Below are positions 47,869 through 57,185 of a stretch of 64,000 nt of DNA, one piece after another. Source of the DNA: Mycocentrospora acerina (taxonomy: Eukaryota; Ascomycota; Dothideomycetes; Pleosporales); assembly GCA_022701365.1 (NCBI GenBank), contig JAKUHH010000080.1, positions 436,436-500,435 on the forward strand, given 5' to 3'. Made by a program: the position numbers and the translations under genes. The number at the start of each line of letters is the position of its first letter. Position 1 is the first letter of the stretch. The notes under the pieces are model-generated. The model made no database searches. It had not been told where the DNA came from and saw nothing but the letters and a program-made list of their open reading frames with translations.

Positions 47869-50099
47869 TCAATTGTCCATGGATTGGCAGTCGTCGCACG
47901 CCCAGTCTCGTGTATTTGGGTCGAATGTAGCTGGTAATTTCCAGCACTTTCTTATGCAGTCGAGATGGAAGAAGAGGCGAACACAGTCCTGTCTTGTGTT
48001 AGTGTTTGTCATCTTCGAGGCTGAACGTAGCTAGTACTCACAATGTCGTTACAAACTACGACAGGAGACGTCCGTGGATAAGGTAGGGCGTCTTGTCCAC
48101 AGAGACATCGTCCTGGAACCGGCTTTGCGCGCTCCTTTGGCTTCTCTGGTTCTTCTTTTTGCTGGTACATCTGCCAATCTTTTATGATACCTGGGCTTAC
48201 ATCTCGCATGCCCATATCACCGTCTGCTGTGATTGGGGTCAGAAAACCAGTATCTGTAACTTTTGCCTCTGCTTTTCCTTCATTCCAGGTTCTTGATGAG
48301 AATACTGGGTCGACTGTGTTGTGTTCGGAAATCTCGACTGCGAGCTCAGAAAGGCGTTGAGAAAGTTGGCGCGATTCCAAGCCATTCGACTTCTGTCCCT
48401 CGACTATATCGAGGCTTCCGGCATGTATCTCTTTGGTGATGATGTTTTCTTCTAGCAAATCGTCAATCTTGCTCTTGAACTCTTCAAGCAATCGCTCTTG
48501 CCACAGCAAGGTAGCCATCCTTTGCACAAAGCGGATGAGAGCATCGCCAGCATGGACGTCGGACTGTAGATGTTCCTCTCGCATAAATCCGTCATATATC
48601 TCCAGGAATCGCTCTGCAGATGCCGAAATGTGTGTGTCCTTACGGTTCTCCGCCAGCTTGCGAAGAGTAATCCATTTTGCGTCAGGCTCTTCGTCACTTT
48701 CGCTGATATATTCACCCTCTTTGAGAGGTCTTTTAGTTATTTGGCGAAAAAATGTGGTTCCTCGAGGGGCTTTCGGAACAAGATATCTTCTCTTGTCTTT
48801 CCTTGGTCTTGGTTGAACCTCCCAGGGAGTTTTTGGTTTTGGACGTTCTGTCGGAACTATCTTGGTCACTGTTTTCTTTGTTCCCTTCTTCTGACTAGTC
48901 GGTCGACCTCTTCTAGCTGCCTGGTGAAAAGAGTCGTCACCATCGTCTAGAAACTTTTGACAATCAAAAGGCTGTTCCGGAGCCATGACGCTGACGTCAA
49001 AAGGTTCGCCTGCTCGATCACTGGCTCTTTGATCTGGGTTGTGGTCCGCAACCTCGCATTCGAACCGCCAACATTGCACACCAGCGTCGTTTGCTCCTTC
49101 GTCTACACATTTGTAGTCGAAGTTGTCGTGAACACCCTGTAGGTGCATGCGTAGATCTAAAATTGACGATGGTCTTCGTGTGCAGTGTGGACAACTCAAA
49201 TCTGACCGCTTTATGGTTTCGTTTGCATAAGTAAAAGTGAGCTCAATTCCGGGGAGGCTGTCACATTTTGCAACCGGCGGTGGAGTAGGGTAAGTGTTCG
49301 CCAGTATCGGCGACCTGAGATCTCGATTATGAGCTGTCAGAATGGTCTCTTTCCTGCCAGACCAGTACATGGAGACCTCGAGGCCAAGCTCAAGGTGGCC
49401 ATTTCCTTTGAGCGGTAACACTACGGCCCCAAGAGAGCAATCCAAGATGTTACTCCAGTGCGCTGTCAGTCTTCGTCCTGGTGTGAAATGGGGTTGAATT
49501 TTTGACCCGAAATACGTGTGAAACTCAATCGCGTCTTCATCAGTTCTGAAGTTGATAATGGCCATCATCATATATGCTTTTGCAAGACTACTGGGGTCAG
49601 TCGACAACTCTTCACTCCTGATCGGATTGATAGACTCGGTCTGTACCGTTATCTGTCTTCCCAGGTCACCATGCCCCCCACTTAAAATAGCTGTCTTATA
49701 CCGTTTGGCACGCTCGGAACCCGACAACATGTCGCAAACTTTTACTTCAATAGCGCATTTAAGATGAAGAGTTCGGGCTCTTTTAGGGCGTCTGATATCA
49801 TTACTGATTTGTGTTCTTCCCTCTGAAACCAGGGGTTTGATACCATGTATGTCTAGACAAAACATGTCTTGGGAATCCTCCATCATGTCGTCGAGTTCGT
49901 CGTGTGAAGGCGGACGCCAACTTGAACGAAGGTTGTGGTCTAGGCCAGGAAAATCATCTGTGTCGCCGTACTCGAGGGTATGTTGATTGATATGGAGGAT
50001 ACGCTCTAGGTTTCTGTTGAGGAAAACAGGAGCTCTCTTAGTTGAAAGATAATGGTAAAGCAGAATATTGCCAGCATATCGATCCCTCTGTCCAATCAT
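47869..50099 (-). CDS. SUZ12: Polycomb PRC2 subunit SUZ12 with C-terminal PHD-like finger
   Basis: Exon 1 50099-48042 and exon 2 47988-47869 give 725 residues. SUZ12 scaffolds the PRC2 complex that trimethylates histone H3 lysine 27. A C2H2 zinc finger near residue 300 reads LSCPHCTRRPSSILDLRMHL then QGVHDNF. The VEFS box, which contacts the methyltransferase, spans about 448-550 (FFRQITKRPLKEGEY; SDEEPDAKWITLRKLAENR; FVQRMATLLWQERLLEEFKS). The 53-bp intron lies in a C-terminal finger: RCLCGQ...VVVCNDIDCVRLFFHLDCI...WACDDC, a PHD-type Cys/His spacing. Animal SUZ12 ends after VEFS. The 5' end is uncertain: the frame is open for about 20 codons above the first ATG, then hits a TGA, so a short upstream exon is possible. 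Confidence 0.88.
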
Positions 50100-50848
50100 G
50101 CTCTTGAGTCTGCCTGTAGAGTTGTTGGCGATGCACGTTTGTAGTGGTCGATTTGCAGCGTCTCACTGAATCATCCGGTTCAGAGTGATAAGTGAAGGAT
50201 CCGTCACACGCCTATTGCGCGACATCCATATTGCGTGGAAAACAACAACGAAAAGACAACGTGCAGATGGCTAGACAGGCGATTTGGGAACAGGTAAGAC
50301 GCAGAGATTGCGTTAATACGTCCTCAGAGGCGAATAGGCGTTGATCCTCAAAAGGGCGACTGATTGGGGGTGATGAGTGGGCGTGACATAGTATTGTTGT
50401 TGTTGTTTGTTGTTGTCGTCCAGGGGAGTTGGTGTGCACAGATTCGTCGCAAAGGCTTGATGGATTGCTCTGTAAAGACTGCGGCAAATTGAATTGGGCA
50501 ATCAATCGTGCAAGCGTCAGCCTTCACTTCGTATCCCTTGCTCTCCGGCTTGCACCCTGAACAGAGACTTGATGAGAATAGAAGGTAGTCATGTGATACC
50601 GCGCCAAGCCACTCCGAACTGCGCTAGATATGCAGGGGCCATCTGTGCGTCATGTCCGCTCGCCTCCTGCGAACACCGTTGGCGCATCATCGACTGCGAC
50701 CTGTTCACTCGTTGGTGCCGACCCTTTGAAGTTGGCCCTTGTGCTCCTGCTGCAGTATACTCCATGCACCTCCGCGACCACCTTGCCACGGCGTGACAGT
50801 TTCCACCGACCTCCAGCCCGGGACGAGTCCAGTCGGCGTTGTGCCACC
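50100..50848. promoter_or_regulatory. Divergent promoter of SUZ12 and the F-box gene
   Basis: About 750 bp between diverging starts. The plus-strand frame of the F-box gene extends back to 50630, but that part lacks protein character and the Kozak ATG lies at 50849. Confidence 0.5.
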
Positions 50849-53110
50849 ATGGCTGTCACTCTGAAGCGGAAGCGAGGTGCTGTGTCCTACAAAGAGCCGA
50901 GTAGCGACGAGGACAGTTCAGACGACCAGGCGCAAGAGCCAAGTCGAGAGAGAGCCGCTAGAAGGACTCGTGCCACGTCCTCCCAGCGCGCTGCGACACA
51001 TGGGCCGGTCCGCAACTCGAGCAACACGGCACCTACACATGGTCGCAAGAAGACCCAGATCCAGACCCAGACCCGGGGCTCGCAACGCCAGCGACAGCGC
51101 AACATCTCCTACAAGGACGCTAGCTCGGACGACGAGGATGAGGATCCTGATGCCGATTTTGAGGAACTGCAAGAGGTTCGCGAGGTGTCGAGAAAGTCGT
51201 CGAGGCAGCAAACCCTAGCAGTAAGGTCGTTGTCAGTCCCCCAAAAGAGGCAAACATCTACAAGCAAGTCGCGGCGCGGGCTGGTTATTGGTGCACCCCG
51301 GAAGCCTCAAGTTCCAACTGGCACGACGACGACGAATGTTGCATCCATTCCTAGTGATGGTCACAGACCAGATTGGGCGTCGCTGCCTTACCATGTGCTC
51401 CTCCAGATTTTTGTTTATGCATCACACCCTCTCCACGATGAGAATATGAAGCCCATGCCTACAATACCGTGGCTTGTGCAGATGGCTCGAATGTGCTTTG
51501 CATTCACGAAGCCTGCTCTGACTGCTCTTTACCGGAACCCACCCATTTTTGCAATCAGGCAAAGTCGAAAAGAGCTGGTACATTGTCTCATCACACCACG
51601 ACCCGAAGCGCATGAAAATTACCAAGTTATGATCAAAAGACTCGATTTAGACGTCACACAAATGACTGCTCTCACAGACGCAAGCCACAGCGTTACTGAC
51701 CTGGCAGCACTGATCAAATCATTGACAACGTTGCGCGAGGTTGATATCTTTGATCCGATTGACAGACCTCCCTTTAGAGAGCGATTACGACGCATGCGCC
51801 GCTGGTTCTATCCTGACGAATTATTTGCCGCTCTTTGCCAAAGTGATCTACGCCTTAGGAGTTGGCGGTGGAACAACTCCCTCTGCCATCCGACGCAAGA
51901 CGCATTGTGGATCAAGTCCATCCATGGCCATCAATCCTTTGCAAGTCTCCGCGAGCTCACACTTACAAAGTTCCATCCCACGCAATCCCACATTGGTGAT
52001 GGCGATGAGGACGGTAGCAATGGCCACAATGATAGCCAGCCAACAACCGAAGAACTGCTGGCTTCAGCCCTCGCTGTTCTTCCTAATCTCAAATCACTTT
52101 CATTTGAAACATGTGGAATTGTCAGCGGACTTCTTCTTCCACTCCTCCCGGACGGGCTTGTCAGCTTAAACATTACTAACTGTGGCGAACTACTTTCGGA
52201 TGCATTTGAAGATTTCTTGGCAACGCACGGCGCGCAGCTGGAGGAGCTTGTTCTGAACCACAATCAGTCGCTCAATCTCTCTTTTTTGGTTGGCTTGAAG
52301 CGGTCCTGTCCAAAATTGGAAGTACTTCGCATGGACACGACCTACTACAGCTCTCTCGAGTTGTCGGCTGACAATGAACCGTTGTACGACCATCTTCTCG
52401 GCGAAGACGAAGTACCTAGCTGGCCTTGTACTTTGCGAGTCATCGACCTCGAGTATCTTCGCAATTGGAACTCGGTGGCGGCCAATAACTTTTTTCAGTC
52501 ACTGATTGATTCTGCACACGAGTTGCCTTGGCTGCGAGAAATCACGATACTAGCCATGGTAGACACTGATTGGCGACAGCGAGCAGAGTTTAGGAGAAAG
52601 TGGAGTGCCACTTTCAAAAAGGCGTTTGCAAGAAAGTGGGTGCCGCCTAATCCTAACCTTGTATCTCTAAAAGCTTTCAGAGAATGGAAGGGTGAAGAAG
52701 CTGATGCAGAAAAAGTCGACTCGTTTATCGAGGGAGTGTCGGAAGAGTTGGGCAAGGCGAAAGAGGTGGAGAAGAGTCTAGATGTGGGGAGCGATAGCGA
52801 TGCACGACTGCTCTCGTCTCGCCGAGAGGATGAGAGGTGGGACCAGAAGCGGCTAAGGTCACGTTCGAAGGCGACGGCAAGCTACGACGAGGCGTCGGAT
52901 GTCGAGTCTGTCTCTGAGGCGTCGTCGGACGACGAAGACCAAGTGCCGTTTGTGCAAGGGCTCTGCCATACGGTAGTTTTCCGCATCGACAACTTCCGGC
53001 CACGTGAGGAGATTTACAACGAGGCCGACTTTCTCGATGCAGAACCGAGCGGCGATGATGAATGGAACGGTAATGACGACAACGACGAGGAAGGGGGGTA
53101 TGCATGGTAA
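50849..53110 (+). CDS. F-box / leucine-rich-repeat protein
   Basis: One exon, 753 residues, starting at an ATG in a GCCACCATGG context (MAVTLKRKRGAVSY). The N-terminal 165 residues are basic and acidic, Ser/Arg/Gln-rich and disordered, with the repeated phrase SYKEPSSDED / SYKDASSDDE and likely nuclear signals. An F-box-like segment (DWASLPYHVLLQIFVYASHP) follows near residue 174. Residues 250-560 hold irregular leucine-rich repeats (LPNLKSLSFETCGIVSGLLL; LPDGLVSLNITNCGELLSDA; LEELVLNHNQSLNLSFLVG; CPKLEVLRMDTTYYSSLEL). The C-terminus is acidic (DDEWNGNDDNDEEGGYAW). Such proteins are usually substrate receptors of SCF ubiquitin ligases; the substrate is unknown. A Rad7-like role is conceivable but not shown. 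Confidence 0.87.
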   Translation: MAVTLKRKRGAVSYKEPSSDEDSSDDQAQEPSRERAARRTRATSSQRAATHGPVRNSSNTAPTHGRKKTQIQTQTRGSQRQRQRNISYKDASSDDEDEDPDADFEELQEVREVSRKSSRQQTLAVRSLSVPQKRQTSTSKSRRGLVIGAPRKPQVPTGTTTTNVASIPSDGHRPDWASLPYHVLLQIFVYASHPLHDENMKPMPTIPWLVQMARMCFAFTKPALTALYRNPPIFAIRQSRKELVHCLITPRPEAHENYQVMIKRLDLDVTQMTALTDASHSVTDLAALIKSLTTLREVDIFDPIDRPPFRERLRRMRRWFYPDELFAALCQSDLRLRSWRWNNSLCHPTQDALWIKSIHGHQSFASLRELTLTKFHPTQSHIGDGDEDGSNGHNDSQPTTEELLASALAVLPNLKSLSFETCGIVSGLLLPLLPDGLVSLNITNCGELLSDAFEDFLATHGAQLEELVLNHNQSLNLSFLVGLKRSCPKLEVLRMDTTYYSSLELSADNEPLYDHLLGEDEVPSWPCTLRVIDLEYLRNWNSVAANNFFQSLIDSAHELPWLREITILAMVDTDWRQRAEFRRKWSATFKKAFARKWVPPNPNLVSLKAFREWKGEEADAEKVDSFIEGVSEELGKAKEVEKSLDVGSDSDARLLSSRREDERWDQKRLRSRSKATASYDEASDVESVSEASSDDEDQVPFVQGLCHTVVFRIDNFRPREEIYNEADFLDAEPSGDDEWNGNDDNDEEGGYAW

Positions 53111-53880
53111 TTGTTTCACTGGGCGGTTATCATTTCCTGGAATTACAATTGGTGAGACAGGTTGCATTGGGCTGGCGTTGGGTGGCTGGTTGTATAAAAT
53201 ACGGCTGTAGCAGTAGACGGGCATGGATCAGGCGCTGATGTTGGGCCGCGAGCATGGCTTGGACGGCAGAATGATGTGCGGGTGAGAGATGATAGCGTCT
53301 CTCCGTTTGGCCGTCCCGATGTGGCTGCCAGATGTCACGTTGATTGTGTAAAGCGTAAGCTTGCATGCGGTGCCATGGACGGGTGTGTCTGATGCCGCGG
53401 CCCAGCTGCAGGCGGGACGCTGCTACAATAGCATACATACATATATACATACGCGCGTGTGTGTGAAGACGGACGAGCCACCGTTGGCCTGGACGCCACA
53501 GCGGCCCATTGCAGCGTTGTTGCCCCATTGGACCCTGGGGCCGTGAGGAGCGGTGGTTGGTGGTTGGTGGTGTGCAGACGAAGCTGAAGCAGCGCCTGAG
53601 CCACAGCCGTGCGTCACTCACCGAAGCATTCACGTCCAGGCTCAGCCACGGCCGCCGCCCGCTAGGCCAGGACTCTGCAGCGCCCAGTCCAGTGCTGCTG
53701 CTCCCGTCATATAAACGCGCAGGGCGACATTTCGAGCTGCCTCTCCCCACCCTCTCCCCCCACCCGGCCTCGCCCTCTCGCTGTGTCTCGCTGCCTCTCC
53801 CGCTCTCCCTCTCTCCCTCTCTTCCCTCTGCCCTCTCTTTGTCTCTGCCCCCTCCACCCCCCTCCATCCCCTCCCCCATC
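53111..53880. promoter_or_regulatory. Promoter and C/T-rich leader of the WW-domain gene
   Basis: Intergenic with a short CATA-type repeat near 53435. The last 130 bp before the ATG is a C/T-rich tract, typical of a strongly expressed fungal gene's leader. Frames through it on either strand are compositional. Confidence 0.5.
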
Positions 53881-55522
53881 ATGGCTGCGCCCACGCCCCC
53901 CCACCACCCCGGCTCGCCCGACTCTGGCCCGACAGACCCCACGCTGCCAAAGCTGCCTGCAGGCTGGATAGCGCAGTGGGACAATTCGTACGCTCTCCCT
54001 TCCCCTCGACGACTCGCATCGCCCTGCCAAGGCTGCGCCCACCCCGCGACACGATGCTAACACGCCCCCAGGTCCCGCAAGTACTACTGTATGTGTCCAC
54101 GCCACCACGGCTGCCTCCACCGCCCCCTCTACTGCCAAGCGCCGCATTGCACTGCGTTGCGACAACCAAAACCACAACCGCAACGACGATGACGACAACG
54201 ACGACCACGCACTGACCGCAGCCACAGACGTCCAGATCAGCACCGGCGTGTCGCAATGGGAGCTCCCCACCTCCGAGGCCCCCGTTGGCGGCAGCTCGCA
54301 CACGAGCACCCCCGCGCATAGCACAAACCCCTACGACAAGCCAGATGGACTCCAGGGCCCCGGCGCAGGCGACGGCACAAGAGGCGTCGACGGCCAGACA
54401 GGCGACCGCGCAGGCGGACTTGGGGTATGAGCCGCTTCTAGGCGTCATCACAGCCAGCACCGACTAACCGTGTCTGCAGGGCTTCGCTCTCAATCAGCTC
54501 ATGGGCGGCAACAAGCAGAGCAGCAGCGGCGGCTCGGGCAACCTCGTCGGCCAGCTCGCGGGCTCGTTTCTCGGAGGCAACAAGCAGTCGCATGGCAGCA
54601 GCGGAAATGGAGGTTCAAGCGGCGGTTCGGGCAACCTTGTTGGTCAGCTTGGGTCGCTGCTAGGCGGCGGCAAGCAAAGCCAGGGAAGCTCAGGAAACCA
54701 TGGCTCCAGTTCAGGCGGTGGTGGCCTGGGAGGCCTCGGGAGTCTGCTGGGAGGCTCGTCAGGAAATCACGGCTCCAGCTCAGGTGGTAGCGGTAGCGGT
54801 GGCGGTTTGGGAGGCCTGCTGGGAAGCGTCATGGGCGGCGGATCTGTATGCTCATCTTGATTGCGACACTCGTCTCCTCTGCTAACACAATGTAGCACAG
54901 CAAGCCCTCCGGTGGCAACAACGGCTACGGCTACAGCCATAATGCCTCGACTACCCAAGGCGGAACCTACAACGGCAGCGCGCCACCGACATCCTACAAC
55001 CCCTCTGGCGGCCAGCACGGTGCGCCTCAATCCCAGAACAGCTACTCGGCACCTCCATCGCAGTACGGCCAGCAACACCAAGGCCAGCAACACCAGGCTC
55101 AACAGGGCCAACAGGGAGGCTATGGGCAACATGGCTCGCCGCACCCACCGCAGCAGCAACAGAGCGGGTACGGACAATCTGCTGGCTACGGTGGAGGCTC
55201 AGGTGCAGGATACGGTAGCTCGAACGACAGGCCATACGGACAACAAGGCAAGTTTTGGTATGAACATTAGAGAAACCATGTCTAACATTTTCTTGTAGCT
55301 GGATACGGTGGACCTGCTGGTTCTCAGGGTGGGCACCAAGGCGGATACGACCAGCACGCAGGGTACCAGGGCGGCTCAGGTAGTCACCAAAACTACGGAG
55401 CCCCTTCAGGCTACCCAAGTGGCCAGCAGGGCGGCGGACACCAGCAGTACCCTCCTCCTCCCCAGCACCAGGGGAGCTACGGCCCACCTTCGGGCCACAC
55501 CCCCCAGCCTGGATGGCAGTAG
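53881..55522 (+). CDS. WW-domain protein with Gly/Ser and Gln/Gly/Tyr-rich prion-like tail
   Basis: Six exons: 53881-53987, 54072-54088, 54228-54424, 54480-54845, 54896-55247 and 55299-55522, giving 420 residues. A WW domain near residues 29-58 reads LPAGWIAQWDNSSRKYYYVQ then ISTGVSQWELP; WW modules bind proline-rich ligands. It is split over three exons, one of only 17 bp. Then come Gly/Ser-rich repeats containing GGSGNLVGQL...LGGGKQS (two main copies) and GSSGNHGSSSGG, and a Gln/Gly/Tyr/Ser-rich tail (QQGGYGQHGSPHPPQQQQSG) ending GHTPQPGWQ. The tail is of the prion-like, phase-separating type. The last intron uses a GC donor (G|GCAAGT), the only choice that keeps the GYGG frame. Function unknown; a role in granules, actin or wall-associated assembly is speculation. 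Confidence 0.85.
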
Positions 55523-55992
55523 GCCAAAGTTGTGAAATACGAGGACTTTGAATTCTGGGATACATGGAAAGCAGTCACAGCATATTTGAGGAGCGAATTT
55601 GATGATCGAAATGATGATGAAACCATTTTTTTTCCTTGGCTCTTTGGGTTTCCAGCTGCTGTCATTAGCGGAGGGTATGTTTGCGGAAGCGCTTTTGTGA
55701 TATGACGTCTATGTTTTTTCGAAGCCTTCTCTCCTTCTCCTTCTCCTTCTCTTTCTGTCTGCGCGTAGATGAACAACCTCTCTTCTCCGCCAAAGACGGA
55801 TTCAAATATGAGGCGTGTCCTTGCTGCTGCTGAGTTCTGTCCCAACGTCTCTGATATCGTGAACTCGACATTCTGACGAGTGTTCCTTCGACCAAATTCT
55901 ACTTGAATATATATATATATATATATAAAAGTAAAAGTAAACAATAACAATAATGAACGTGCAGCCCATCAACCTCACCCTCACCCTCACCC
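55523..55992. other. Intergenic between convergent WW gene and POP8
   Basis: Shared 3' region. Contains a CTCCTT-rich tract and a TA microsatellite. No gene. Confidence 0.6.
55906..55925. repeat. (TA)n microsatellite
   Basis: Ten TA units. Confidence 0.85.
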
Positions 55993-56556
55993 TCACCACG
56001 CAAACACATCCCCCCCACCTTCCGTCTCCAACACCCTCCACGCCACCCTCTCCCCTTCCCACCCCCCCGTCCACCCACTCACCCCCGCCCGCACAGCCCG
56101 CACATCCCCCCGCGGAACACGCACCCACGCCTCCCGTCCCCGCGTCTTCACAATATCAATCGCAATGCTGGACCCCGTTGTGCCGAGGTACGCCGTCAGA
56201 GGAGCAGTGAGGAGCGTGCATGTGGAGACGGGGTCTAGGGATTGTGGTTCTGATGGTTGTTGTGGTGGTGGTTGTGGTGGTGTTGCCGAGGAAGGAGTGG
56301 GTGCAGTGAAGCTGGAGGGGGTGACGAGGAGGAGGTGGAGGGTTGTCCATTGGGGGGAGCGGAAGGTGGCTTTGTGGAGGATGTGCGGGGTTGATGTGGA
56401 TGCGTCTTTTCGTTTGCGTTTTTTGGCCGTGGTGGTGGTAATGGTACTGGCGGAGGATGTTGGTTGGGAGGGTGTGGGCGTGGGCAGGGTTACGGGCGCG
56501 GATGTAGACGCGGCTGTAGAGGGCGATGGCCGGGCTTTATGGGTTGGGGGTGCCAT
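55993..56556 (-). CDS. POP8: RNase P/MRP protein subunit POP8
   Basis: One exon, 187 residues from MAPPTHKARP. POP8 is a protein subunit of nuclear RNase P and RNase MRP, which mature tRNA and rRNA precursors. The N-terminal 55 residues are Ser/Thr/Pro-rich and end in a basic cluster, AKKRKRKDAS. The family core follows: HKATFRSPQWTTLHLLLVTP, LDPVSTCTLLTAPLTAYLGT, TGSSIAIDIVKTRGREAWVR and VPRGDVRAVRAGVSGWTGG, which match the beta-alpha pattern of the Rpp14/Pop5/Pop8 fold (short hydrophobic strands, a helix, then GLTG-like and WVRVPR-like motifs). A proline-glutamine insertion sits between strand 1 and the helix. The frame stays open upstream to 56868, but that part is not protein-like. Confidence 0.78.
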   Translation of the reverse strand: MAPPTHKARPSPSTAASTSAPVTLPTPTPSQPTSSASTITTTTAKKRKRKDASTSTPHILHKATFRSPQWTTLHLLLVTPSSFTAPTPSSATPPQPPPQQPSEPQSLDPVSTCTLLTAPLTAYLGTTGSSIAIDIVKTRGREAWVRVPRGDVRAVRAGVSGWTGGWEGERVAWRVLETEGGGDVFAW

Positions 56557-57185
56557 TGTGACGTTGTCTTTGTGTATGGGTGTTTGATGGAGTTGAGCGC
56601 CGGAGGAGGATGTGACGCGAAGTTTGTGCGGAGTTAAGTAGCGTGTTTGGGGGAGCTTATATCCGACGGGTGGGGCTACTGTGAGGATCCCATGCTTACT
56701 GTATTGCAGTGAAAATACGACCAAATTGATCTGTTGCATCATTACTATATATAGATTGTCGAAGCTGCAGCCTTTGTGTCGCTGGAGCCTGCGATCATGG
56801 TACCATATAGAACTAAAGTCTCCATTGCTAATAATCCATTTGACGTGCTCTATCACCATCACTACCAATATCTAAGAAGCACATCCTCACTCACCTCCAA
56901 GAGAATACTTTGATGTTGATAGAAACTAAACTTTCAATTCATCCCTCATGGCCTTGTAGAGAATGTTGAACCAATCCAATGTTGGTCCTGTGTATTGCAA
57001 ACAGAGTAAAAGAGAAAAATTCCTCGGCAAGGGTATCATATACACCAGTTATCATGTCTCGCCGAAAACGCCAAATAGCCCAAACTCACAAACATAGGAG
57101 AGAACAAGCTCCCTACATACAACCAGCTAGCAAAATAACTGTTGTTGTGAAAAAGAATGATCCAAGCAGACTGTAGAACAAATCA
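56557..57185. other. Intergenic: POP8 promoter and 3' end of coiled-coil gene
   Basis: No supported gene; small frames of about 65 codons only. Confidence 0.6.

Noticed and set aside
48433..48950. Plus-strand frames of about 126 codons inside SUZ12
   Set aside because: Antisense shadows of the VEFS-box coding region.
55970..55998. CTCACC repeats resembling telomeric or subtelomeric sequence
   Set aside because: Only a few CCCTCA units at the POP8 stop codon; not the fungal TTAGGG repeat.
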